From: Phaeoceros laevis
Taxonomy: Eukaryota > Anthocerotophyta > Anthocerotopsida > Notothyladales
Direction: 5' to 3'
DNA length: 64,000 nucleotides
NCBI GenBank assembly: GCA_049999765.1
Contig: JBNGIQ010009367.1
Location: 1-64,000 of the forward strand
Shown here piece by piece: positions 31,358 through 42,500 of the stretch (positions are counted from its first letter, which is position 1; each line of letters begins with the position of its first letter). The notes beneath the pieces were generated by a model. It saw only the letters and a program-made list of their open reading frames with translations, did no database searches and was not told the origin of the DNA. The position numbers and the translations under genes are program-made.

Positions 31358-32486
31358 ATGCACATGTATCCTAAGTTAAAACAATTCTTCAGTAACTGGA
31401 TATTGAGCTTCAACTCTATATTATTTTTTAAGCTGTATTTTTGAAACTTTAGACCTTGCTTTGGAGGTTTGGAAACACGTCCATGGAGTGAAGAAGTTTG
31501 GAGACCTATGGAATTTGGAACAAGCAACTGCCCCACCACTACAAGGGAATGGGTCATTAGTCACATTTTTTCACACACTTTGTCACACGAAAAAGGCATT
31601 TTCAAACCTCACGAAATTTTCCAAGGGATCCGGCGTAGCCATAATCATACAGCAAACTTGTTACTAAAGTGTGAGTATAGAGTGTGACAAGAGATGCATG
31701 GATAACATGTGAAAACCGTGTCAAAAATCCTTTTACTCACATGTTTTTAACATTTTTTTTATAGACATTTATGGAAATATAACTATCTTAATTAGTAATT
31801 ACTATTTTGAACTAGATTGTAGTATCTTTATTGTTCATTAAGTTGACATGTATAATCAATGTTGCAGCCAAAGATGTGGTGTGTCAAATGATGAGCACTC
31901 CTCGACACGAACATGAGGACTCGCAGTCGGGTGGGTATGCTCCTGATCCCCAAAGGTCGCTGTGAAGAATAGGGAGGCCACCAGTCTGCTTCTGGGCTTC
32001 TGGCTGGAACCACGCCCTTCCTAGCCTCTAACCTTCAAAACCATCATGCGAAACGAAACGGGTTACGAGTCCTGCAGCTCACAAAAGATATCTACATTTG
32101 AATCGCAATGGTTCTTTCACAAAGTCCATATGCCTCGGTTTACTTGCACCAACCACAATCTGGTGCAAGCACAATCACTAATTCAGCATTCTGGAATTGT
32201 AAGATCAGTAACCGAGTTTCTTGTTGTCAGACATCCTCTTTTTAAGGGGTCGGGAGGTGTTTTGCGGCTTTTGCGGCTTTTGCCCAAAGCTACAGTGTCG
32301 GTATAACCACATAAGAAGTCAAAACTTCCATCTCCAAGTGAAAACGATTGCTCCACGGACGGACGAGCAGGCAAACTGAGGGCTTAGGAACGAACAACAG
32401 TTTAGGTGTACCGTATGCAAGCATGAACTCCATATTTCGCAGGCGCCTATCGCATCACATGTGCCACCATGGGTGTTACCTGATTG
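31358..32486. other. Intergenic, AT-rich in part
   Basis: No recognised gene; 31690-31860 is strongly AT-rich. Confidence 0.4.
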
Positions 32487-32724
32487 GTGGAGGTGGACGA
32501 CGTGGTGTGCAAGGATGCAGGCCCACTCATGGTCAAACCTGTGTGTGAGCTGATGCCTGAATCCCTGATAGAGAGAGTGTGAGCTCCAAGCCCACTNNNN
32601 NNNNNNTAGAGAGAGTGTGAGCTCCAAGCCCACTTCTGCTCTGTGTGCAAACACGAACCAACCACTGACTTTCTCAGCATTCTGGGAGGACACTGAAAGG
32701 ATTGCCTCCCGGCTTGGCCATGCA
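32487..32724 (+). pseudogene. F-box protein gene copy D, heavily decayed remnant
   Basis: The frame from 32487 reads VEVDDVVCKDAGPLMVKPV, then CELMPESLIERV and a stop. This parallels VEDEPAVCKDDAGPSML and the LLPEDLVDKIL core of the F-box copies. After the 10-N gap, recognisable pieces are CSVCKH and, in another frame, SAFWEDTERIASRLGH, parallel to SAFRED...RHGHH. The part between (PASSQARL) is missing. It is the most degraded of five related copies. Confidence 0.7.
32569..32634. other. 10-N gap flanked by identical 28-bp sequences
   Basis: TAGAGAGAGTGTGAGCTCCA continuing to CCCACT occurs at 32569-32596 and identically at 32607-32634, on either side of the N run (32597-32606). This is the signature of two contig ends that overlap and were not merged. 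Confidence 0.85.
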
Positions 32725-33234
32725 GGCTTGCATACGGTACACGTAAACTGTTGCCAGCAATCAGGTTCTCTGTTTGCTCGAAGCTGAGATTGCTCACCAC
32801 CTGCCACTAATTGCTGCAAGCATGGCTGTCCCAGCTGGCCACCACATGCTAGTTTTTACCTGTTTATCAGCACAGTGCAAGCTCTCTCCCCAGTTTACTA
32901 AATTGACCGACTAAAATGTCCTGCATTCATAATACACTGGTCATACTTCGGAACCAAGTGAGCACTGCGCTAGCATCAGCATGAAACGGGTTACATCACA
33001 TGTGTTCAGGAACTAAACCACACCCGATCACCCACAAGAAACCCCATTTTCATAAGTTCTTGTGCAGTAGCATAGATAGGGTTTGCTCTTACCCTGAAAT
33101 TCTGCCAGGACGAGCCGCTATTTGAAGACGGGCCACGCATCGCGCCTAGACTGGCCAGCGCTTAGAACCTAAGATGGGCACCACACTGCTTCCATGTATG
33201 AGCTCGTTAAATGCATTCATGAATTCCGCAGCCT

Positions 33235-33338
33235 GAAGCGTGCGGAATCTGAGCATTCAATGATCTCGGAAAGTATGTGGTGCATTGAAGCGTGCGGAAT
33301 CTGAGCATTCAATGATCTCGGAAAATATGTGGTGCATT
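33235..33338. repeat. 52-bp tandem duplication (two copies)
   Basis: Copies 33235-33286 and 33287-33338 (GAAGCGTGCGGAATCTGAGC...) differ at a single base (G/A). Confidence 0.9.
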
Positions 33339-33404
33339 CAAGCTGGCTCGAGAAAGCCGTAGCTTCGACAAGTCCGGTCAGAAGACATAGCCCAGGGCTT
33401 CTCT

Positions 33405-33470
33405 GCATTTTTCCATGAAAGAGTAGGCGTTTCTCCGCCACGATATGAGGGCACACTGGTCAGTGGTCAC
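33405..33470 (+). repeat. Dispersed copy of the 16237-16300 block
   Basis: Both contain TCCATGAAAGAG, GGCGTTTCTC/GACGTTTCTC and CCACGATATGAGGGCACA in the same orientation and spacing, followed by CTGGTC/GTGGTC. Confidence 0.85.
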
Positions 33471-35066
33471 CACAAGGGATTGTTGTGAGTGGCACTCTGA
33501 TACAATTCATTCTATTTTCACCCTAACAGGGCTAGCTTTAACTCTTCGATTTTGCTACATTCCCCTTTAGGCCATACATAGGCTAGAGAACGCCCACCCG
33601 GAAAAACATTATTGCCATCAAGGATGGTTCAGACACGCTTTCTGTCCCAACCAGGCTTTACTAAATACTCACTGCAGAGTCCAGACCACTCGAATTCTTA
33701 CCAGTGGGGATCTGAGGATCAGTGAGCATTTTGAAAATGAGTATGTGAAAGCTGAAAGGTTAGCCCATGTACACATGAACTCCACCTGATGAGGAGAGGT
33801 GTCCGACGTGCACCTGGTACACCACGCAAGCATGCTGTGATGTTGGAGACCTGCCTCTGAGGAAAGGTTGTTGTAAGTACTTTGCAGACCAGGGCTTTGT
33901 CCTGGACATGACTGGTGTTAAAAATGGGCGATGATGCCAAGCTAAACAGAGAAGTTTCTGCTGCTTACACAAGTGATGCAGGCAACATTATCTAGTATAT
34001 ACTGCCAACATAGAAAGGCTACTTGGCCTGGAGAAAGCTTCTTGGAGCAGGTACTTACAACTCCTCCTTGGTCTTATCCTGCTCCAACGACCCACCTGCT
34101 GCGTCCAACTTTGGGTGCTTCAAATGCTCGCGATCGCTACATGTCTGCAGGCCCTGTAAGTCTGATCTTCCATGTATACCTGTGATGAAAGGTCTCAGAT
34201 CTATTATCACTCCCTGCATCCAGCACCTCGACATTTTGTGTGACACACCTGAGCAACTTGATTGCCTCTCCCGCTCAAGCGAGTTGGAAAGATAATGCCC
34301 TTTCAGTGTCACTGATCAGTGACTGGTTTCAATCAAAACAAATTGTTGGAAGGATTACAAGAGGCATCATGCTTCCGGGGGCTGTCTGCCCGCTCAGTCA
34401 CAGAGCTCTTTCAGCTCTGAGTCCCGACGTGCAGGCCAAGGTGAGGGTTTCCTGCCCACATGGTTACAACCATGTCGGCAGGAACTCATCCAATTCCAAC
34501 ACAACAGAGATCAAGGAAATCTAGAAGCTAGAAACTGTGAAGGCTACATTTACACGCTTTTCAACTTCGAAAACATTGTCAGCACTGAAAGCTGCCTTGC
34601 AGGCTGACCACACAAGGGGTGGTTGAAGTTAGTGTTGTCCCGTGACACAGGTCGTCCACAAGGGGCCTACCAACTGCAGTAAGTACTACAGCATACCACT
34701 TTGGCGGCTGGAAACAGATATCTCCAAACACCCTAGAACCTGCAAAAGGTTCTACTAGAATCTTCAATTACAAAATCCCGTTGTTTGAGGTGGACAAAGC
34801 AACAAGGAAACAGGTTACTACATAGCATATATCCGAACAGAATTGCAACTGATCACCACATCCGCAAATAAGAACGAGAGGGCTGGTGACATGTGCACTT
34901 GGTACATATAGGCCATGATAATCAGGACAACAGGAGCACAGTGGAGGAGCCGGCTAGCTACCTAGCCTCCATCCAGGCTACCAAGACCGGATGGAGGTTG
35001 AAGGAATTCAGCTCTGATGGTGGGGAGGGAGCAGAAATGGCATAACGGGTGTCTGTCTTTGCTAGG

Positions 35067-35422
35067 CTAGTAGGGACCCGCCCCTGAAGCCGTGTTGAAT
35101 TGCGCTTCCAGGTACTCCAGCTGCCGCTCCAGCACTGTCAGCTTCTCGTTCAAAGTTGCTAGCTTGGTTTTGGTTGCAGCTTCTGGGCACAGACAGAAGC
35201 GGAGAGCAAAACTCAGCTGAGCTGAGATGACAACAAACCCTGACACAGCTAGGTTTCACAGCCCAGGGCAAGGGAAGGGGCGGACATCTCACCGAACTGC
35301 AGGAGGAACTCGAAGAGGCGGCGCACATTGAGAGAGAGGGAGTTGGAGAAATGACGGTTATCCCAGTCCGCCTGCACCGCATTGCCCACGCTCACGCTGT
35401 TGTTCACGTTGATCTTCGACAT
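35067..35422 (-). CDS. BRK1: BRICK1 (HSPC300 homolog), SCAR/WAVE complex subunit
   Basis: Two exons (35422-35293 and 35182-35067) join in phase 1 to give 81 residues. It starts MSKINVNNSVSVGNAVQADW and continues NRHFSNSLSLNVRRLFEFLL, matching the highly conserved VQADWxNR and LNVRRLFxFLLxFE motifs of BRK1. Exon 2 gives the coiled-coil half (TKTKLATLNEKLTVLERQLE). BRK1 is a small helical subunit of the SCAR/WAVE complex, which activates ARP2/3 to nucleate branched actin and shape plant cells. Length fits the family (75-85). The intron is 110 bp with a GTGAG donor and CCCAG acceptor. No lesions. Confidence 0.96.
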
Positions 35423-36699
35423 GTTGCCAGCCTCGCTTGCTCAGTTGCAGCCTGGTGAGGGCATTCGAGAGGTCAGAGGAGCCTGGATGCCGAGAGTACC
35501 CGATGGCGCTGCCCACAGTTCGTATCTCTCACTCCAGGATCCCCGGACGGAGCAGCGCAGCAGCCTATAGATTGCCGGATTTGTGGATATCTCGGGAGCA
35601 GAAGACTCGGACCACCTGGCCTTCGGGGTGATTGAGAGCGACAGAGAGAAGAGACCCCTTCAAAGGTGCTCTCGAACTGCTGTGCAGTGTGACCGGCCGC
35701 ATAGAGGGGCACGTGGGTGAAGAGGCCGCCCCTGGGGTTGCTGCCAACTTGCCAAGCACCTTCCGCCTCAACGTCCACGATGGAGATGAAAAATGTATGC
35801 TTCCAGACCAAGACAAAGACTGACCCAAGTGTACACCAACAACCTCTACAAGTCCACCAGTCTTCGTAAAAGATCAAATCCATTTCTCTTTTTTCGTCTG
35901 AAACTCCTTTAGAGTCCAAAGACTCCAAACACCAGAAAGTGGTGTTCAAAGCCCTTCGGACCCCTTCCCTGCCTGCCTTGTTGCTCAGAAAGTTCATGGT
36001 TGCACGAGGTTACGCTGGCCAGTACTCTGTCACATGACAATGTCCTTGTTGGCACCAAGATGCTCAAAAAATTGTGCAGGTTTCTGTACAATAGGGAAGG
36101 TCTCATCAAGCATAGAATAGTTGACACAAATGTAGTTGCCTATCACCTTGACCTCAACGACCGCAGCAGCTCTGTTTCACCATGCAGAAGCTCTATGGGG
36201 ATCACCGACACCTCATAGCAGGGTGTTCCTCTTCCGGATCTGTTGCATCGGTACCCGTTACAAATGTAACGCGTTTCGTAGGCTTTAAGTTTCAAACGTC
36301 CAAACGTCCAAACGTTTCCATCCTCGTTTGCACTCGAATTAAATAATTTTTTTAAAAAATAAACGAGCTCATAGTGGCTAATGTGGAATGCTTTGTACAT
36401 AATGCAATATCTAATGTTTAGCATGAGCTCCCGGGCTGCTCCCCTAAAAAAGCTCTAAAAAACCCTCTCCACTTCTCTCATTAAGTCCACATTAAGTCCA
36501 ACCCTGGGTTGTTTGGGACCTCGTGCCTGGGTTAAGCTGGTGCGCAACCAGCCTACCCTGTCCACTGTCCCGTGGTAGAGGACGAGCTGATAGAGGCGGA
36601 AGTGGAATGTTTTGTATTGCAATATCTAATGTTTAGCATGAGCTCCCCTAAAAAAAGCTCTAAAAATAAAAAATAATTTTCTGACGGGGTCGAAGCCTT
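35423..36699. other. Intergenic upstream of BRK1
   Basis: A minus-strand frame (35997-35473) and a shorter plus-strand frame are open but show no domains; probably chance or UTR. No supported gene. Two copies of a TATCTAATGTTTAGCATGAGC stretch occur near 36408 and 36622. Confidence 0.4.
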
Positions 36700-36960
36700 T
36701 GACAGTACTGAACTTTATGTACTCCATAGGTGAAGGGCTTGCCAAATCCGAACCTTGGCTGTTCTTGCTGGAAACTGGAAGCTGAGATCGTTTCATTCCC
36801 CTAGTTTCCTGACCCCTAGTTTCCTGACCCAACCAGGTCCTGGCTAGAAACTGCAGTTTTCAGTCCTTACAAAGCAAACCTAGTAGTAGCTAGCGTCGCA
36901 ACTTTAGACGACATGTCGTACTCACATGACATCGTTGGTACCAAGATGCTACAACGCCGT
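36700..36960 (-). repeat. Noncoding module shared with 21740-21934 (inverted), overlapping the end of F-box copy E
   Basis: On the minus strand this carries ACGACATGTCGTCTAAAGTT, ACTGAAAACTGCAGTTTC and CGATCTCAGCTTCCAG as in the 21.8-kb copy, including an ATGGAGTACATAAAGTTC start-like string. Its first part encodes the tail of F-box copy E. Confidence 0.85.
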
Positions 36961-38147
36961 CGTAAAACACACACTTTTCTTGTTGTGTTAGCTTGGGCAG
37001 GAAGGCGAAACCACTGGCAGGAGCCGTCATGCATGTGGTAAGCCATGGCCAAGCTGTGCGCGTGTTGTTCTCTCGAGACTTCAGGGTAATATTCCCAAAT
37101 CGAAATTATCAGGATCAGCATGTTTCCCAGGATCTTCGTCGCCTGTATGTCTATTCTCGTAGGATGCAGTTGCGGTGGCAGCCCCGAATACAGACATCTC
37201 CACCCGCTGCTTTCGTCCAACCAGTACAAGCTTAAGGTCGATTCATCCACTTTCCACCCGAACACCGCAGCGGTGCTGGGGTCTGAGATGAGTTCAACTC
37301 CCAAAGGTGGATCTGGAAGCTGTGTGATGCAGTCGCTGTCCCAGCTCATCCGTACCCTTTTACAATTAGAGTCTCCAATGTCGCGAAACCAACTCACGCA
37401 GCCCCCTTCGGTAACAACACATACGGACCACATCGGATGATGAACACTTCGCCAATCGGTGGTGGTGCTCGAGTAGGTATACAACGCAGGGCTGGCCGAC
37501 TCGTATCGATCGATATCGCAAGGATGGAACGCCATGAGGACTACACGGAAGCTACTTAAGGTATCGCTGCTGCCGCTGCTTTCCGGCGCCGGTTCCAGCC
37601 AGATTTGCCAATCGTTCGGCTCCCACCGGCACCGCTGCGTCGTGTAGCAACTGCTGCTGAGAAACAAGTGAGGCAGCTGGCGGCAGGTCTTGTTTATTCC
37701 CCAATGGGACGGGTGAGCCACTCCCACCAGGCCGGCACCATAAAACACCTTTATGCTCGAACTGTTTATGTCCAGTCCAGGAATCAACGTCGTGGCGCCT
37801 GGCATGTCCACCTTGTGCAGAGCTCCTCCGCTTCCATCATTCCCGGCTTCTTTTGCAAGCGCAAGCTCCAGTTTGCAGCACAGAAATTTGCGGTGGCCCC
37901 GGCGGGAGGCAATCAGCTCGCTCGCTTTGCGGAATGCCGAGGAAGTCACGAGTTGGCTCCATCTCTTGCACACGCAGCGGAGGCGTGCTTGGCTCGATGC
38001 GGGCAGAAACAGCAGGCTTCTGTCCAACAAATCCTCGGGCATAAGCTGCCACACAGAGATCTCCAATACGGACGGGCCCGCGTCATCCTCGCACAGCGCT
38101 AGCTGGTCCGCTGGGTACACCACCAAGCAGATTTCATCACCTGCCAT
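36867..38147 (-). CDS. F-box protein copy E, 426 residues, with a spacer-derived C-terminal tail
   Basis: The start is the ATG at 38147 (MAGDEICLVVYPADQLALC); the longer open frame begins with GTG and is not used. The F-box region is QLMPEDLLDRSLLFLPASSQ with RLRCVCKRWSQLV, followed by the family domain (GAGLVGVAHPSHWG, IWLEPAPESSGSSDTL, LYTYSSTTTDWRSVHH, ISDPSTAAVFGWKVDES, GWRCLYSGLPPQL, CQWFRLPAQA). After LPAQA the paralogs continue AFLYKSG...VSHLRF, but here the last roughly 40 residues (ending SSKVATLATTRFAL) are encoded by the module that is noncoding near 21.8 kb. It has no stops or frameshifts, so it may be expressed as an SCF substrate receptor with altered tail. It is closely related to copy A and shares upstream sequence with it. 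Confidence 0.88.
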   Translation of the reverse strand: MAGDEICLVVYPADQLALCEDDAGPSVLEISVWQLMPEDLLDRSLLFLPASSQARLRCVCKRWSQLVTSSAFRKASELIASRRGHRKFLCCKLELALAKEAGNDGSGGALHKVDMPGATTLIPGLDINSSSIKVFYGAGLVGVAHPSHWGINKTCRQLPHLFLSSSCYTTQRCRWEPNDWQIWLEPAPESSGSSDTLSSFRVVLMAFHPCDIDRYESASPALYTYSSTTTDWRSVHHPMWSVCVVTEGGCVSWFRDIGDSNCKRVRMSWDSDCITQLPDPPLGVELISDPSTAAVFGWKVDESTLSLYWLDESSGWRCLYSGLPPQLHPTRIDIQATKILGNMLILIISIWEYYPEVSREQHAHSLAMAYHMHDGSCQWFRLPAQANTTRKVCVLRRRCSILVPTMSCEYDMSSKVATLATTRFAL

Positions 38148-39572
38148 GAGGCCTACCTGTAGTAGACTGCTGTTCACGATGAGGTTGCCACATTTATAAG
38201 AATGCTTTTCTTGTTAGAAACTGCATGTGAGTAAATTTGGGATTCCCACGGGCCCTGGCTAGCAGTTTTGAGTTCTTGGAAGCAAACCCTAGTGACAATG
38301 TGCCAGCCACCTGCCCACTTCTGCCCTCCAACTTGTAAACCTTGCACACCGATGTCTATCTTGACTCATTCCTCCTGGTTCACACATCTTCCAGAGCTCC
38401 AATTCGCATCCCGCCAGCAGACGATAGTGATCCCATCAAGGACTGTACTTAAATACAACTATTTGCTTACCAATGTGCTGGTCTGAATCTGCGTGATGAT
38501 GCCTAACTTGATGATGTTCGGCAGAGACCAGTGAAAGCGCCTGAAAATTGCTGGCACCATACAGTAAAAAATCCTTTAGCAGGCGGGCCGATGAACAACC
38601 ATTTTCAAGAAGATGTTTGTGACGACCTCAGTGGACGACCAGGAGTCGTCATCCGAAACAAGTTCCTTGACAAGACAGACTTTCATGATGCTGGTAAGAT
38701 ATCGATGAGGAGGCAAAGCATTTAGCAGTGGTACATTCATGAATAACATGGACGGTTAGTTTCTAGTGCATTTATCTCCGGTTTGGCTTTCCAGATGCTG
38801 GACTGATCGTGCACATATAGCCAGGGCCTTCATACTGAAGCACATATATGCAGATGTCAGACAATATTTGCGATTTACAAGACTCTGTTTCTATAACCAG
38901 CTATATCGTATCCCAATGCAGCCTCTGAATGTTCATCATGTGACAGCTTAAAATTAAAAAGTTGTAAGTGCACCTTCAACCTCTAGACTGTAGAGGAAGG
39001 AGTTTATTACAAGTTTGCCAGCTGGGGCCAGGGGCGAGAGCATCGGGGGGAACTTCACCTTCGTGAGGTGCACAACAGGAAGCTGACCGTTGACCGCAAA
39101 TTTTAGCAGATCCATGCAAGCTGGAGGCCAGATTTCGGGCGCACCAAACAGTGCTGCCTGCGCCTCTGGGCAGCCAGCAGAACTAATGTTAGCGTTCGAT
39201 GCTTCGGTGCATGATGCAGAGAAGCACGAGATCGAGTATGACTCGGAGAACCTTGTATGATTAATTGCCTTGCTTTGCATCGGTCTGAATCTGTATGCTG
39301 ACGCCTACTGAGTTTCGCCTGAGACTAGTGAAAAGTTGAAGATCTCCTGAAAATTGTCTGCACTGTACAGTCACAAATCCCTGACATGAACAACCACTAG
39401 ACAAATGTTTTGTGACAACCTCATAGGCTCCATGCAACTTGGACATATGCCATTTTTCGTCCCACCCAGCGCCAGAGAGAGAACATTAGTTTGCCGCTGC
39501 CCTTTTGCTGCCTTGTCAGAAGGGCTGGTTTTACCAGAACCGATTCCGAGCCCACGGCATCATAAGAAGCTA
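38148..39572. other. Intergenic between F-box copy E and ORC1
   Basis: It contains the F-box upstream module (38190-38290) and an unsupported 108-codon minus-strand frame at 38954-39280. That frame starts with ATG (MQSKAINHTRF...) and includes AALFGAPEIWPPACMDLLKF, but no family is recognised. Confidence 0.45.
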
Positions 39573-42500
39573 CTATGTGCCGCGGCTGAAATCGTTGCAG
39601 GTCAAGTAAGTTCTCAACCATGGCACCTCTTGGTCATACTTCAGCGCGTACGCCACATCGTCACTGCATGAAGTTTGGAGTCAGCACGGATCTTGTTGCA
39701 AGATGCAACCTAAGCTCCTGAGCAAGAAAGGAATCATTCACCCTTTGCTATAGGTGGGCAAAAGGATTACTCACCTTGGGAAAGACAGCCGAATCTTTGT
39801 ATCAGGTATGGTATCTCCCCGGTCACAAATCAGCAACTTACAAGCACTGAGACGCATCCTGTGTGCAACGTAAAATGAAACATCCGTCAGTAGGGGGAAT
39901 GCCAGGTTTCAATTGCAGACTGCTAGCCACTGGACATGTGCTCTTACCCAACGTTAGTCAGTGTGCTGGTACTGGGACAGTCCTCCCCTTGCTCCTCGCA
40001 CATAGTTGCACAGGCTTCAAATATCTGCCCCAAGGCAATCAGAAGAGAACGTGGATCCTAGTCAGACCACCTTAATATTGCTCGGAGTGGTAACAGCTCA
40101 CATGGATTTTCTTCCCGAGTACCTTTGCTTACAGCTTGCACGGCATCTGTCCAGTGTCCATACCTTTGAGTATGTGGTCTGAGGAATACTTGTTCTGTCA
40201 TGTTCATACACCATAGCAACAAGGAAAATCTTTGTTGACATGTCGTTTGTTGTCATGATCTGTGCAAGGCACACACAGCGACAAGAGTATGGTGAAACTC
40301 TGCCCTAGCAAAAAAGGTAAGAGTTACAGTGCAAAAACCCAAACCGTCATATGACAGTGGCTTGCTTGAGACATCAGCACACCTTCATTGCATCGCTCTG
40401 ATACATCATGGCAATAGCTGCTTTCACATCAGAAACTTTTATGGTCTTCTCGTTGGATGAGGCAGGTGTTTGTGGTCGAAGCTTAGAAAGAATAGCAGCT
40501 TGCTCACAGAGATGCAGTGTCCGTTTTGCATCGCCTCGAAATCTTTTCACCTGAATCCCATGAAGCAGCAACTCAGTACAGAGAATTCTACAGCTACTAC
40601 TATCCTGCATACCAATCGAACCAGCAAGTCCATGCATACCAATCGAACCAGCAAGTCCATGCATACCACCCACACTGTACTGGCTCCAAGGATGCACCTC
40701 TCGTGCAGCCATCTCAATGGCATGGTCTTCATATGCTTCAGCATTGTCAAGCACAAGACTCGCAATCTGTTCAAGCTGCTTCTGTGAATAGGGTGCAAAA
40801 TCAATCTTTTGCACACCAGTGTGACTTGTGATTTCAGGCAGAGCCAACTCAGGGAGGTCCGATTTATATCCAATGCCTGCGCACAACAGAGGGTCTCATC
40901 AAGCCCACATAGGGTCCACACCCGCAAACTAATGATTGTATAATATGATATAAGTGACTCAGACTAGAGATACATGCACCCCACTGTAAGACCTGATCTT
41001 GCGTAACTTCTGATTACCTATGAGTATCAGTCTAGAACGCACACGAAGGGGCCACTCCAAAATATTTCTCAATACCTGAGCACTCAAAACACCAAGTGTA
41101 AGCTCATACTATTGGCACAACGAACTTCAATGTACTGAAAATTATACAAGGCCAACATCTTTGTGCAGGTGGTAGGCAAGTAAGCACGACTTACAGATTT
41201 TTCCAGGGTAACAAGGGCATCCAGACCATCAACCACAACCACTACAGGCTGCTCGAAAGAATCTCCTTCAAAAAACTCCCTCTCCAACTGCGCAAGGGCT
41301 CTTTGCCAGTCCAATTTGTCTGCGTGACACACCAATTTCTGTAGTAGTACCTGGATAAAAGAACAGGGTTAATCTGTAGTGTCAGACTAAACGTCTGAAT
41401 CATATCCCATGTCACTTCCAAGTTTTGTAAGCCTCACCATGTGGCGTTTCTAAGCCTCACCATGTAGATATATTCAGGAAATGCCAGATCATTGGCATCA
41501 ATCGTCACATGTTTGAAAGGGGGAAGGACGTTTGTTTCAACTTTGGTTTGCAGGTCCTGAATAACATGCTGGACAACTGTTGTCTGCACATATGGCAGAA
41601 AAACATGAGTTCCAAGCCAGTATGACCACAATCAGAAGCACTACCAACTCTTCAGACGAGGGAATGTGAGGACCTACTTTTCCAGTACCAGCACCCCCAC
41701 TGATGTACAAGCATGTCCCTGTGCTTTGGTCACCAGCAACCATGGAGTCTGTTAGGATCGACTCTATCTGCTGTTTCTGCCTGCAATCACAGTTTTCAAT
41801 CCTGTTAAAGCCTCCCATAACTTCCTAGATCCTGTTCCATATTCAGCTAGAGAACACTCTGCAAGAACGTCAACCTGGTTCTGAACAGGAGTGACTTGAG
41901 AGGACGGAGAAGTGGAGATGCCCCCTGAGTATTGTCAACCTCCGATACATCAGGCTTAAGGGTTGCATCAACGCCTTGTTTGTGCATCGGGAGACTCTCC
42001 CCAGATGCCCCAGACGCCCCAGGTGCAGTTCCCCGGTCAACCTCAGGTGTCATAGCTACCTGTTCACCACTGCTAGCAGCCCTACTTGCTGCCTTCTTGG
42101 TAGGTGTCTGCAAAGCAGCACAGCATAAAGTCAGACTAGGTCCAACTGCCAGTAAAACCAAGCTCTTCTGCATGACCCAAACTCTTGCTACTGTCTTACA
42201 CTAGCAACAATTGATATTGGGAAGAAACTCTGTACCTTTCTAGGGCTCTTATTCAACCTTCTCTTAGGTGTACCCTTTTTGATAGATGGGACCTCTTCTC
42301 CATTTTCATTGTTGTCCAAAAATTGCAACAGTGCACTCCTGTCCTACTTGATTCAAACAATAAGAGGGTAAGTCTGGCTTACAAGAGCATTTACGAGAAC
42401 AAACACACCCACTCCGACTTATAAATTGCTGATGATGAACCCTAGTTAGACTCAAAGGTAGTGGAAGGCAGCAAGAGCACTTCACCTTACTTGCTTCAAA

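Larger units (their letters stand above)
32725..35066. other. Intergenic, no supported gene
   Basis: About 2.3 kb without coding evidence except short unsupported frames. It includes a 52-bp duplication and a block shared with 16237-16300, listed separately. Confidence 0.4.

Noticed and set aside
38954-39280. 108-codon minus-strand frame MQSKAINHTRF...
   Set aside because: It starts with ATG and is moderately long, but has no recognisable family or splice context; not enough to call a gene.
40547-40720. Extra ORC1 coding sequence with a GMHGLAGSI repeat
   Set aside because: It lies between a good donor (GAG|GTGCAT) and acceptor (TTCAG|GTGAAA). Removing it restores the conserved AARE-VKRFRGDAKR, so it is an open intron.
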